Assembly (NCBI GenBank): GCA_041476545.1
Contig: JBGOTP010000026.1
Coordinates: 1-24,986 of the forward strand
Source of the DNA: JBGOTP01 sp041476545
GTDB taxonomy: Bacteria; Acidobacteriota; Vicinamibacteria; Vicinamibacterales; CAVVIG01
Length of the DNA stretch: 24,986 bases
Direction: 5' to 3'
In this document: positions 1-10,884 of the stretch, in pieces
Layout of the letters: the number at the start of each line of letters is the position of its first letter
Numbering within the stretch: position 1 is the first letter of the stretch
Notes under the pieces: model-generated
The model's database searches: none
What the model saw: only the letters and a program-made list of their open reading frames with translations
What the model was told of the DNA's origin: nothing
Made by a program: the position numbers and the translations under genes

Positions 1-3408
<3,408 letters not shown>

Positions 3409-3436
3409 TCGTGCGTGGGTGCCCCGACGGGGAATG

Positions 3437-4723
3437 ATGAACAGTCAGTCAGAGGTCAAGATCCTCGTCGTTGACGACTATCCGGCCAACCTCGATGCAC
3501 TCGAGGTCATGCTCGAATCGAGCGAGTGTACCCTCGTGCGTGCCGGTTCGGCAGACGACGCGCTCCTGGCGCTGCTTCAGCACGAATTCGCCGCCATGAT
3601 CCTCGACATTCGGATGCCGCAGATGAACGGCATCGAGCTGGCCAAGATCATCAAGCAGCGGAAGCGAAGCCGGCACGTCCCCATTCTGTTTCTGACGGCG
3701 CACTCGGCCGACGAGAGCGAGATTCTTCTTGGTTACGGGGCCGGAGCGGTCGACTACCTGAGCAAGCCGATCAACGTGAACATCCTGCGGTCGAAGGTCG
3801 GGGTGTTCGTGGACCTGTTTCGGAAGACGCGAGAGCTCGCGCGACTGAACGAGGTCATGGAGGATCAGATCGCCGAGCGCATGAGGGCCCAGCAGGCGCT
3901 CGAGGTCGCCAATCAGGAACTGGAGCTTCGCGTGCAGGAACGAACAGAGGCTCTGACCATCGCCAAGGAAGAGGCTGAGCGTCAAGGTCGGCTCAAGGAC
4001 GAGTTCTTTGCCACACTGAGCCACGAGCTTCGCACGCCGATGAACGTGATTCTAGGGTGGCTCCATATCATCACGACTGGCAAATCGACGAAGAATACCG
4101 CCGTGGCGCTGGCAGTCATTCAGCGCAACGCACACGTCCAAGCCAGGCTCATCGATGACCTCCTCGATATCAACCGCCTCGCCGCCGGTCACCTGCGTCT
4201 GGAGGTCTCGGCGGTCGACATCGCGTCGGTGGTACGGGCGTCGACGCAGGCGTTGCAGCCGGTGGCGGATGCCAAAGGCGTTGAGCTCGCGCTCACAATC
4301 GATCCAGCGGTCGCGGCTGTCTTCGGCGATCCCGCCAGGCTGCAGCAGGTGCTTTGGAATCTGTTGAGCAACGGGATCAAATTCAACCAGCCGGGCGGCC
4401 GTGTCGACGTGCATGTGCAGCCGAGCGGGAGCCGTGTTCAGATTTCCGTCGACGATACCGGCCGTGGAATTGCTCCGGATTTTCTGCCGCACATTTTCGA
4501 GCGATTCCGGCAGGGCGATTCTTCGACGACGCGCGAAGCCGGCGGACTGGGCCTCGGTTTGGCCATCGCGAAACATCTCGTGGAGCTCCACGGTGGCACG
4601 ATCGAGGTATCGAGCCAGGGCGAAGGTTGCGGTTCCAGGTTTGTCGTGCGCCTGCCGGTCGCCGGCGCGCGGGATCCGCACACTGTCGCTGATGCCGTTG
4701 CTGGCGTGGCGCACGTGACGTAG
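3437..4723 (+). CDS. Receiver-histidine kinase hybrid (REC-coiled coil-HisKA-HATPase)
   Basis: This protein has a receiver domain first and a histidine kinase second, an arrangement typical of kinases that are themselves controlled by phosphorylation. Counting from the ATG at 3437, the receiver spans residues 7-125, with acidic residues DD at 13-14, phospho-Asp57 in LDIRMP and the SKP lysine motif near 117-119. A coiled coil occupies about 130-185. HisKA carries SHELRTPMN with His196. The HATPase N-box NLLSNGIKFN begins at 308, followed by DDTGRGI and GLGLGLAI. There is no membrane segment. The frame stays open upstream to a GTG at 3419, and ATG also occurs at 3434. The ATG pair just after a GGGGA stretch gives the usual short lead-in to the first receiver strand, so the exact start is uncertain by a few codons. 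It lies 28 bp after the large hybrid kinase and is probably co-transcribed with it. A phosphorelay between the two is possible but is inferred from position only. Confidence 0.93.
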   Translation: MNSQSEVKILVVDDYPANLDALEVMLESSECTLVRAGSADDALLALLQHEFAAMILDIRMPQMNGIELAKIIKQRKRSRHVPILFLTAHSADESEILLGYGAGAVDYLSKPINVNILRSKVGVFVDLFRKTRELARLNEVMEDQIAERMRAQQALEVANQELELRVQERTEALTIAKEEAERQGRLKDEFFATLSHELRTPMNVILGWLHIITTGKSTKNTAVALAVIQRNAHVQARLIDDLLDINRLAAGHLRLEVSAVDIASVVRASTQALQPVADAKGVELALTIDPAVAAVFGDPARLQQVLWNLLSNGIKFNQPGGRVDVHVQPSGSRVQISVDDTGRGIAPDFLPHIFERFRQGDSSTTREAGGLGLGLAIAKHLVELHGGTIEVSSQGEGCGSRFVVRLPVAGARDPHTVADAVAGVAHVT

Positions 4724-4745
4724 TCGGGCTTCGGACAAGGGCACG

Positions 4746-5444
4746 CTAGTCGTCCTGGTGGATGACGCTTAGAAGCGCGCTGTTGATCGTGAGGCCGCCA
4801 ACCCCGTGATAGTCGATGAAGCCAAGCTTCTTGAACTTGTTCATGAAGCGGTTGACGCGCGAACGCGTGGTGCCCACCATCTCCGCGAGTGTCTCCTGGG
4901 ATACGTTCGGCGCCACCCGCTGTCGCTGAATGGCCTTCCCGTCCCGCGCAAGCAGCAAGAGGGCGCGCGCCAGCCGCTTTTCGCTAGAGTTGAACAGCAG
5001 ATCGAGGACGTCCTGCTCGTTGCGGATGAGTCGCGCCAGCGCGTGCGACAGGAACCGATCGGCCAGCGCGTCGTGGCGATGCAGCATGTCAAGCATTTGG
5101 CGCTTGTCGATGGCCAGCACGGTGCTGGCCAGCATCGCGGACGCGGTCGCCGTGCGGTCCGGCTTCCCGGCGAGGCACTCCTCACCGAAGAACTCGCCCG
5201 GCTTCAGCACGGCGACAATTCCCTCTTTGCCTGCACGCGACGTGATGGACTTCTTGATCATGCCTCGCTGAATGTACATCACCTCGCTGGCGGGATCGCC
5301 TTGCCAGAAGATCACGTCCGACATGTCGTACTTTGTAATGGTGGCCCCGGCCCCAGCGGATTCGAGAACAGCGTTCAAATCGAATAGCGGGTGCTCTTGC
5401 GGGAGCGTCGATACGTCAAGCGATGAACTGAGCGAAGCATGCAT
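4746..5444 (-). CDS. Crp/Fnr-family transcriptional regulator
   Basis: This is a 232-residue DNA-binding regulator with an N-terminal cyclic-nucleotide-binding-type beta roll (about 25-135), a long dimerisation helix (about 135-165) and a C-terminal winged helix. The phosphate-binding-cassette region reads GEFFGEECLAGKPDRTATA (83-101). It keeps an Arg-Thr where cAMP-binding members have Arg-Ser, so ligand binding is possible but unproven. There is no N-terminal cysteine cluster, which argues against an iron-sulphur Fnr. The recognition helix lies in SQETLAEMVGTTRSRVNRFM (182-201). I chose the ATG at 5444 because GAGG sits 6 nt upstream and the length then matches the family. The open frame extends to 5579, but those 45 extra codons are not family-like. 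The gene is convergent with the kinase pair, with a 22-bp gap, and lies downstream of two receiver-only proteins on the same strand. Its targets cannot be told from the sequence. Confidence 0.92.
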   Translation of the reverse strand: MHASLSSSLDVSTLPQEHPLFDLNAVLESAGAGATITKYDMSDVIFWQGDPASEVMYIQRGMIKKSITSRAGKEGIVAVLKPGEFFGEECLAGKPDRTATASAMLASTVLAIDKRQMLDMLHRHDALADRFLSHALARLIRNEQDVLDLLFNSSEKRLARALLLLARDGKAIQRQRVAPNVSQETLAEMVGTTRSRVNRFMNKFKKLGFIDYHGVGGLTINSALLSVIHQDD

Positions 5445-5533
5445 GAGTAACCTCGATGGCCTAGATCGCAAGATCCGGACCACACTCGTGAACGCGGACG
5501 TGGTTGTTGAGGTGAAACCTGCGGCTCTCGCCT

Positions 5534-6019
5534 CTAGCCGGTTGTTGGTCTGGTTTCTGGCAGCCTGAGCAACGCGCAAATCTGCGCCCAGACAATCCAG
5601 GGAGCGCAGGGTTTGATCAGATGGGCGGCGCAGCCCGCTTCGAAGGCCTTGGATCGCGAATTCGGATTCTCGGTGACGGCAACCACGGGGATCTTCTGCG
5701 TCGCGACCGAGCCGTTCAAGCGACGAATCGCTTCGTAACCATCGAAACCTGGCATCTCCAGGTCCATCACGATTGCGTCCGGCAACAGCGCCTGCGCGTT
5801 CTCGATGGCAACGTGCCCGTTATCAGCGGTGAACACCTTCCAGCCCGACGCCCTCAAGTAGATGACCGTGATCAGGCAAATGCCGGGATCATCATCCACC
5901 ACGAGGACGCTGGGCTTGGCTGTGCTCGGCCTTCCTCTATCGAGGCGCACGTGGTCGGTGGCTCGCCGGCCACCTGAGCCGCTTCGGCTGTATTCCCGCC
6001 TGCTCAACTCTGAGGTCAT
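5534..6019 (-). CDS. Single-domain response regulator (receiver)
   Basis: This is a CheY-like receiver with a 35-residue Arg/Ser-rich N-terminal extension and no output domain. From the ATG at 6019 the receiver starts at SVLVVDDD (37-44). Phospho-Asp86 lies in VMDLEMP, the switch Thr is in VVAVTEN, and Lys136 is in LIKP, so all the key residues are present. The frame is open back to 6241, and no clear Shine-Dalgarno sequence precedes any of the candidate starts (6019, 6121, 6139). The start is therefore a judgement, and the basic leader could be longer or shorter. It probably accepts phosphate from one of the hybrid kinases next door, which is inferred only from proximity. The Crp-type regulator starts 89 bp downstream on the same strand, so the two may share a transcript. 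Confidence 0.85.
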   Translation of the reverse strand: MTSELSRREYSRSGSGGRRATDHVRLDRGRPSTAKPSVLVVDDDPGICLITVIYLRASGWKVFTADNGHVAIENAQALLPDAIVMDLEMPGFDGYEAIRRLNGSVATQKIPVVAVTENPNSRSKAFEAGCAAHLIKPCAPWIVWAQICALLRLPETRPTTG

Positions 6020-6492
6020 AGTGTGTTCACGAACCGTTCGAGAGACGGACCGAAGGGCAGGATCCCGACAATACACATCGGGGCTGCATCGGCCTTGGAG
6101 CGACAACCCGAGGCGCTGCATCCGAGGTGCCAGCGACATCGAGCGCGGCCCGTAACGATCACGCTCAGTCGGTGTCTTACCCCACGACAGGCAGGTTGTA
6201 AGGAAATTAGTCATGCTCGGTTCTTTTGCGTCGCCTGTCATGACATACCCACCATGCCGGCGGGTACAACGCTTGCTGCGTCACGAGGTACTCTCCCGTC
6301 CTGTGTCCACGGGACCCACGTTCCAGCCGATGCACGGGAGGCAGCAATGCCTCCCACCTCTCAGCCGAGTCAGGTGATGTCAAGTTGAAGCGCCATCACG
6401 CGGTGATTTCGCACAGAGCGAAAACACGGGCGCAATCAAGACTGCAACGGCTTTTCGGGTGCGGGCGAACGAAGAAGAGTCCAAGACGGCAA
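6020..6492. other. 473-bp gap between the two receiver genes
   Basis: No convincing gene is visible here. The open frames on either strand lack protein-family patterns and a ribosome-binding site. The stretch contains a perfect 10-bp palindrome TGTCATGACA at 6236-6245 and a strong 8-bp hairpin at 6336-6355. Two small adjacent inverted repeats also occur at 6395-6407 (ATCAC/GTGAT) and about 6407-6423 (TTTCGC/GCGAAA). The promoter of the downstream receiver gene on the - strand presumably lies here, but I could not pick a clear -35/-10 pair. Confidence 0.5.
6336..6355. terminator. Hairpin with 8-bp perfect stem, terminator-like
   Basis: The stem GGGAGGCA pairs with TGCCTCCC around a GCAA tetraloop read on the + strand, a stable GNRA type. 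There is no T-run on either side, so it is not a textbook intrinsic terminator. It sits 137 bp past the stop of the 6493-6879 receiver gene and could end or protect that transcript. The role is inferred. Confidence 0.35.
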
Positions 6493-6879
6493 TCACGCGC
6501 AGTGCCGACGGACGATCTCCAGCAATGCGTCGATATCGATGGGCTTCCGCACGGTGGCCACAGCCCCCAATGCTCTTGCTTGCTGCTCGGCATCAACCGC
6601 GCCTGACATGACCACGACTGGTACGCCTGAGACCATCGGATCGTCGAGCTGGGCGTGGCGGAACGCGTTCCCGCCGAAGCGTGGCATCGTCAAGTCCAAC
6701 AACACGAGGCACGGGACGGTGGTCGATCGATTACGCACAGTCCGCAGTATGTGGAGGGCTTCGAGGCCGTCCTCAGCTGCGATTGCGTGAAATCCGGCAG
6801 TTGACAGCAGCGTCGCGAGCATGTTCCAGGTGTCTGGATCGTCGTCGACGATGAGGATCTGTCCCGCCGGCCTCTCCAT
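6493..6879 (-). CDS. Single-domain response regulator (receiver)
   Basis: This is a 128-residue stand-alone receiver. It starts MERPAGQILIVDDDPDTW, with the acidic pocket at residues 12-14. Phospho-Asp62 is in LLDLTMP, Ser92 takes the switch Thr/Ser position in VVVMSG, and Lys112 is in VRKP. All catalytic residues are present. The ATG at 6879 gives the standard short lead-in and has GGGA upstream. An in-frame ATG at 6915 would add 12 residues. It has no output domain, so it likely works as a phosphate shuttle or through protein contacts. It is the second such receiver beside two hybrid kinases, suggesting a branched phosphorelay, though no partner can be assigned from the sequence. Confidence 0.88.
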   Translation of the reverse strand: MERPAGQILIVDDDPDTWNMLATLLSTAGFHAIAAEDGLEALHILRTVRNRSTTVPCLVLLDLTMPRFGGNAFRHAQLDDPMVSGVPVVVMSGAVDAEQQARALGAVATVRKPIDIDALLEIVRRHCA

Positions 6880-7037
6880 CGTGTCCCGAGAACAAGCAAC
6901 GATCTGGCCGTACATGAGGTGTTACCAACAGTTGCCATATCTTGCCGCCCCGTTCGTTCAGGCGAGGTTGATCGAACCGAGCGAGCGCGATGAAGGGCGC
7001 GACGCGAGTGCCCGCCAGGACGAAGGGGCGGACCGCA

Positions 7038-7307
7038 TCACGAAGCCGTCCGGCCGTCGTCGGCCGTTTCTGCGTTGGGTCTCGAGGGCGGTAGACGTTC
7101 AACCCGTATAAACGTGCCGCGACCCGTCTGAAAGAGAAAATTGACTTCGACGAGGGAGGCAAGCAGCTGTGCGCAGGCGCCAGATTCACAGCCCCACAGT
7201 CTGCTGGCCTGAGCCACCGTCAGTTGCAGTCCGGGCATTTCCAGAAATTCACCTTGAATCCTCCGGAGCATATCGTTAGTTCTCGTGTGCGACTCTGGCG
7301 TCACCAT
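7038..7307 (-). CDS. Small helix-turn-helix-like protein of unknown function
   Basis: This is an 89-residue protein whose core reads RRIQGEFLEMPGLQLTVAQA followed by a short winged-helix-like stretch ending GRGTFIRVE. I recall similar short proteins, with the pattern EF/YLEMPGL..T..QA.RLWG and an ending about 40 residues later, as recurrent hypotheticals in soil bacteria. They are often encoded near regulators. The fold looks like a small DNA-binding or protein-binding three-helix domain. The ATG at 7307 is supported by GGAG 8 nt upstream. It contains Cys pairs (GCESGAC) not expected in a simple helix-turn-helix. It lies upstream of the receiver genes on the same strand. The function is unknown, and a regulatory role is only a guess from size and position. 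Confidence 0.7.
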   Translation of the reverse strand: MVTPESHTRTNDMLRRIQGEFLEMPGLQLTVAQASRLWGCESGACAQLLASLVEVNFLFQTGRGTFIRVERLPPSRPNAETADDGRTAS

Positions 7308-7440
7308 CGAAGTTTCTCCAGTTTCAGATCGTCTAGAAAGAAGCGATGACGCCGCGATGCAATCGACGTGCCCGCGATGTCCAGCATGGGTCGTTAGACT
7401 TCGCCGCCGCCGTTCGATGATGCCGGATCGGCACTTTGCA

Positions 7441-8034
7441 TCAGAAGGTCAGCATCAGCGCGGCGCTCGCACGCCCGAAGTCGAGCTTCGAATGGCTCAC
7501 CGCGAATCCCAGCACGTTCAGATCCTGAAAGGAGTGGAAATACCGTATGTCCCCTCGCACACCCACATGCGGGCTCACGACTGCAATGATTCCGCCGCCG
7601 ACATTCCAGCCGAAGTTGTTGTTGTCGGGCGTCAGGAGGCTGGCTGGTGTGAATTCGACGTGGGTCTCGAGGAGTCCGAGTCCGGCGACGCCGTAAGGGC
7701 GGACCGGGCCCACCTTTGGCACCAGCATGACGTTGCTCATCAGCGTCAGCACGCTCGATGAGAGTCCAGGGGCGTTCCCAAAGAAGTCCTTGGCGTACGC
7801 GAATTCCTCTTCAAAGCCGAGGACGTTGCCCATCGTGCCAAGCGCGACGCCCGCATTGAGCTTCTTGTCCGAGCAGCCGGTGATATTGGGACAGCTGGCG
7901 TCGCCGCCGAAGTCAAACCCGATCGGCGGGCTGATAAAGTGCTGCGCATGCGCGGCGGTGGACGGACCCAGCGTGAACGCAAGAGCGAGCAGGGGTGCTA
8001 TGAGCGGTGATTGCTGGCGAGTGCTTCTCGTCAT
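7441..8034 (-). CDS. Outer-membrane beta-barrel family protein
   Basis: This is a 197-residue exported protein with a classic signal peptide: Arg-rich start, hydrophobic core at about 10-24 and probable cleavage after AHA at residue 30. The mature part has alternating strands rich in Gly and aromatics (VRPYGVAGLGLLETHVEF, NNNFGWNVGGGIIAVVSPHV). It ends in phenylalanine after ALMLTF, the usual outer-membrane assembly signal. Size and pattern fit an 8-stranded OmpA/OmpW-like porin-type barrel. The start at 8034 is fixed by a strong GGAGG 6 nt upstream; an in-frame ATG 33 nt earlier lacks that support. Two cysteines (SCPNITGC) near the mature N-terminus could form a periplasmic disulphide in an extracellular or turn loop. 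It may be the cell-surface target or input of the adjacent regulators, which is inference. Confidence 0.82.
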   Translation of the reverse strand: MTRSTRQQSPLIAPLLALAFTLGPSTAAHAQHFISPPIGFDFGGDASCPNITGCSDKKLNAGVALGTMGNVLGFEEEFAYAKDFFGNAPGLSSSVLTLMSNVMLVPKVGPVRPYGVAGLGLLETHVEFTPASLLTPDNNNFGWNVGGGIIAVVSPHVGVRGDIRYFHSFQDLNVLGFAVSHSKLDFGRASAALMLTF

Positions 8035-8602
8035 AGTACGCCTCCGGGTTTGGTTTGCGCGTCGCAACCGTTGAAGGGTGAATGAGCAGGATGCTTGTCA
8101 GTTGGAGCTCATCCTTTCAACGCCGTGGATTCCGTGCCGTCCATGGCGACCTGGCTTGGCTTTGACCCTCAAGGTTGGCCCCACCGCGTAGAAAGTTCCT
8201 GACTAGGAAACGCGGAACCGAATCAGAGTGTGACGCTGGAGCTGAGGCATTGCGAATGGAGTGATCCGGATCTACAGTGGCCTCGAGATGGTCGTTGTGA
8301 GGCGGTTGGCAACGTTGGTTCTCGTGGCGACGACGGTGACGGTCGCCGCTACCAGAACGATGTCTGATACGGCACGAAATACGGCCTTGTCAGTCGGCGA
8401 CTGGACATCGCGCGTTGCGCGCAGCGGAGTCATGTCGCCCGCGGGCGATTAGGACGACCAAGTAGAACCAGTGGCGCCAGGGCATTATTCTGATCGCAGC
8501 GCGATTATCGGCTCGTGGGCCGGCCGAGCGGCGTGTCGGAGAACGCCGTGAAGATCGCTGCCTGGGACGCTTCCGCGAGAGACGCGTATTTGCCGTCGAC
8601 AA
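8035..8602. other. Gap of about 570 bp without an intact gene
   Basis: No open frame here shows family features. The part next to 8035 must contain the barrel gene's leader (Shine-Dalgarno at 8041-8045). A short inverted repeat TTCCT/AGGAA lies at about 8190-8205. The right half continues from a HigB-like remnant and may be decayed coding DNA, but I cannot recover a convincing protein from it. Confidence 0.5.
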
Positions 8603-8680
8603 GCCTCCCTCGAAGCGAAAGGTCATCCGATACTGTTCGTTGACATGCAAGCTGGAGGTTCCCGCAAGGTTCCCCTTCAT
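8603..8680 (-). pseudogene. Remnant of a HigB/RelE-type toxin C-terminal region
   Basis: On the - strand this stretch reads MKGNLAGTSSLHVNEQYRM followed by TFRFEGG. HigB-family toxins carry the pattern LKGD.AG.YSIRINDQYRICFRW..G at the end of the RNase fold, and the match is residue by residue across about 26 positions. The N-terminal two thirds of a toxin are absent. The upstream frame runs out of phase into the 3' end of the heptose kinase gene, where three more codons (R-E-A) still resemble the family. After FEGG the frame continues as Arg-rich noise instead of the usual AYDVEIVDYH ending, and no antitoxin frame follows. I read it as a decayed toxin-antitoxin locus. Chance similarity cannot be excluded without a search. 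Confidence 0.5.
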
Positions 8681-9678
8681 CGCTTCGCGAACGTGGCAAT
8701 GAGTTCATCGCGCGTCACGGTCGCCGGCCCGAACTTGCCGACCACGACGCTGGCGGCGTGGTTGGCGAGGACCGCGGCTTCCGTGAGCGTCGCGCCGATC
8801 GCGAGTGCGAGCGCAAGCGTCGCGATCACCGTATCGCCGGCGCCGGTCACATCAGAAACTTCTCGCGCCACTGCGGGAATCGCGCCTTCAACATCCGGGC
8901 TCGACAGCCACATGCCGTGCTCACCGCGCGTGATCAGGGCCGCCTCGCAGCGCGCGCGTGCCCGAAAGTCGAGCGCAGCCTCTCGCGCCTCCTCGTCCGT
9001 GCGAATGCGGCGATGCGTGGCCGATTCGGCTTCGTGATGATTGGGCGTCACGAGCGTGGCGCCCGCGTAACAATCGAGGTGGGCAATCTTCGGGTCGATC
9101 AATAGCGGAAGGCTGGGTGTGTTCGCCTTGATGGCCGCAAGGCGGGCCATGACACCCTTCGTGACCGTGCCTTTCAGATAGTCGGACACGAGCAGCGCCC
9201 TCGCGCCTGCCGCCATCCGCGCGATCCGCTCGATGATCCGTCCCTCCACCTCGCCGCTCACATCGCCGTCGTCTTCGTAATCGACGCGCGCCACCTGGAG
9301 GTTGCGCTCCGTGACGATGCGGACCTTTTCCACCGTCGGCCGGGTTGGATCTTCCACGAGACCATCGACGGCGATGCCCGATTGTTCGAGTTGCTCGCGC
9401 AGCCGATCGGCGCGGCTATCTCTCCCCACCACGCCAATCAGCGAAACGCTGGCGCCGAGTGCGGCGAGATTGTGCGCGACGTTGGCGGCGCCGCCAAGGC
9501 GTGTGTGCTCCGACTGAAAACGCACGATCGGCACCGGTGCTTCCGGTGAAATGCGGTTGACCCGGCCCACGATGAAGCGGTCGAGCATCACATCACCAAC
9601 GACGAGAATTGGCGTGCCAGAAAACTGCGCGACAAGATCACGCGCGCGCGCGTGGGCGACCGCTGTCGGCAGCGTCAT
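8677..9678 (-). CDS. hldE: D-glycero-beta-D-manno-heptose-7-phosphate kinase (RfaE1/HldE kinase domain)
   Basis: This is a PfkB-family sugar kinase of 333 residues that phosphorylates heptose 7-phosphate on C1, a step in making ADP-heptose for the lipopolysaccharide core. The signature stretch VGDVMLDRFIVGRVNRISPE (about 26-45) and LGGAANVAHNLAALGA match the N-terminal domain of HldE. The C-terminal ATP/anion-hole motif DVTGAGDTV holds the catalytic Asp. The adenylyltransferase half found in fused HldE proteins is missing, so this is the split form (also named HldA or RfaE1), and a separate HldC/RfaE2 is expected elsewhere. The ATG overlaps the stop of the O-antigen ligase gene (ATGA at 9675-9678), implying translational coupling. 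It is the last intact gene of the surface-polysaccharide operon. The 3' end abuts a toxin-gene remnant. Confidence 0.9.
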   Translation of the reverse strand: MTLPTAVAHARARDLVAQFSGTPILVVGDVMLDRFIVGRVNRISPEAPVPIVRFQSEHTRLGGAANVAHNLAALGASVSLIGVVGRDSRADRLREQLEQSGIAVDGLVEDPTRPTVEKVRIVTERNLQVARVDYEDDGDVSGEVEGRIIERIARMAAGARALLVSDYLKGTVTKGVMARLAAIKANTPSLPLLIDPKIAHLDCYAGATLVTPNHHEAESATHRRIRTDEEAREAALDFRARARCEAALITRGEHGMWLSSPDVEGAIPAVAREVSDVTGAGDTVIATLALALAIGATLTEAAVLANHAASVVVGKFGPATVTRDELIATFAKR

Positions 9679-10868
9679 GCAGGGGCGTGGCTAGAAAGGC
9701 TGCGCGCGGCGGCGAACGGAAGGGTAATGAGCAGGAGAAAGAGCATCAGGAACTCGGAATCGCCGAAGTTGTACTCGAAGAATCCGGCCGCCAGCATGGC
9801 GACCACGGCGGCGAGAGCCGCCGCCGAGAGCACTCGAAGATGGGGCACCATGAAGCTTCGGGCCAGATCCATGACCAGCACCGCCAGAAACCAGATCCAG
9901 ACCGCAAGTGCCGGCAGCCCGCGTTCGGCGGCGATCTGCAGCGGGACGTTGTGGAGATGCGGTTCGACAGGTTCGACCGCATCAGGCTCGCGGTATTGGC
10001 CGTACAGCTCCAGCACCATCTGGGGACCGAGTCCCAGGATCGGGTGGTCGCGCACCATGTGTGCGCCTGCGTGCATCATGGCGACGCGATCGCGCCTGGT
10101 TGCGTCCTTGGCGTCGAACATCGATGAGAACCGCTGAGAGACGACCGCCGGCGCCGCGACGAAAAAGATCGCGGCCAGAATCGGCAGCAGAGCCATCAGG
10201 CGGAAGTTCTTGAGCGTGAGCAGCACACCCGTTGCGACGCTCACACCGACCCAGGCGCTGCGGGTAAAGGTAAACGCCACGGCCAGGGCCAGCGCAGGCA
10301 TCACGAGTGCCGCCCACAGCCGGTCGCGCGTGCCAAAGAGCACGCGCGCGAGCGCGGCGCCCATCACCAGCATGAGCATCCCGGAATACGTCATGTAATG
10401 ACCGAGCGCCGGGCCTGTTGGTCGTCTGCCAAGGGTATCGAAGTGAAAGAGCTCGTACTGCACGATGCCGAATGCGGCGCTCGCCGCGCCCACCGAGACG
10501 ATCACGGTAATCAGCGTGTTGCCGCGGGTTCCCCGCGCGAAGCGGAAGATGAGCGGCACGATGAGGAACAGCACCAGCTGCTTCGAACTCAGGATGCTGA
10601 CGTCAGGCCTTGGCGAGAAGGCGGCCGAGACGAGCGTGAGGGCGGCGTACGCGAGGAGCGGCCAGAAGAAGCGCGGCGCCGCGATGTGTTCCCGGCGCAC
10701 CGCGACGAGCACCAGCCATAGCAGGATCGCAATCGCCAGCAGCGACTGCGCGACCGCAATCGAGAACTGCAGCGCCGCGGCGAAGCCGAACACGGTGACC
10801 AAGCCCGCCTGTTCCAGACGATCCCAGGTTGACACGTCGGGCGGTGCCGAGGTAAACGCGGCCTCCAT
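9675..10868 (-). CDS. O-antigen ligase-like integral membrane protein (WaaL/Wzy family)
   Basis: This is a 397-residue polytopic membrane protein with about 11-12 hydrophobic segments spread along its length. The family landmark is a long periplasmic loop containing RDHPILGLGPQMVLELYGQY and then HLHNVPLQIAAERGLPALAV, the Wzy_C pattern of O-antigen ligases and polymerases. The conserved His of the LHN motif is where the lipid-linked glycan is thought to be handled. It likely transfers or polymerises surface polysaccharide on the outer face of the inner membrane. From sequence alone a ligase cannot be separated from a polymerase. The start at 10868 has only a weak GGA upstream. The gene begins 16 bp after the GT9 transferase stop and overlaps the heptose kinase by 4 bp, so the three form one transcription unit. 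Confidence 0.85.
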   Translation of the reverse strand: MEAAFTSAPPDVSTWDRLEQAGLVTVFGFAAALQFSIAVAQSLLAIAILLWLVLVAVRREHIAAPRFFWPLLAYAALTLVSAAFSPRPDVSILSSKQLVLFLIVPLIFRFARGTRGNTLITVIVSVGAASAAFGIVQYELFHFDTLGRRPTGPALGHYMTYSGMLMLVMGAALARVLFGTRDRLWAALVMPALALAVAFTFTRSAWVGVSVATGVLLTLKNFRLMALLPILAAIFFVAAPAVVSQRFSSMFDAKDATRRDRVAMMHAGAHMVRDHPILGLGPQMVLELYGQYREPDAVEPVEPHLHNVPLQIAAERGLPALAVWIWFLAVLVMDLARSFMVPHLRVLSAAALAAVVAMLAAGFFEYNFGDSEFLMLFLLLITLPFAAARSLSSHAPA

Positions 10869-10884
10869 GAATCAGACGTCCATC

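Noticed and set aside
5445..5579. 45-residue N-terminal extension of the Crp-like regulator
   Set aside because: A GAGG site precedes the ATG at 5444 and the extension overlaps the end of the upstream receiver gene out of frame.
8261..8452. 63-codon + strand frame with a hydrophobic stretch
   Set aside because: No ribosome-binding site, no recognisable family and odd composition; treated as chance.
8390..8602. HigA antitoxin remnant downstream of the HigB-like fragment
   Set aside because: A few residues (such as ADNRAAIRI) faintly echo an antitoxin helix, but only with several assumed frameshifts; not enough to call.
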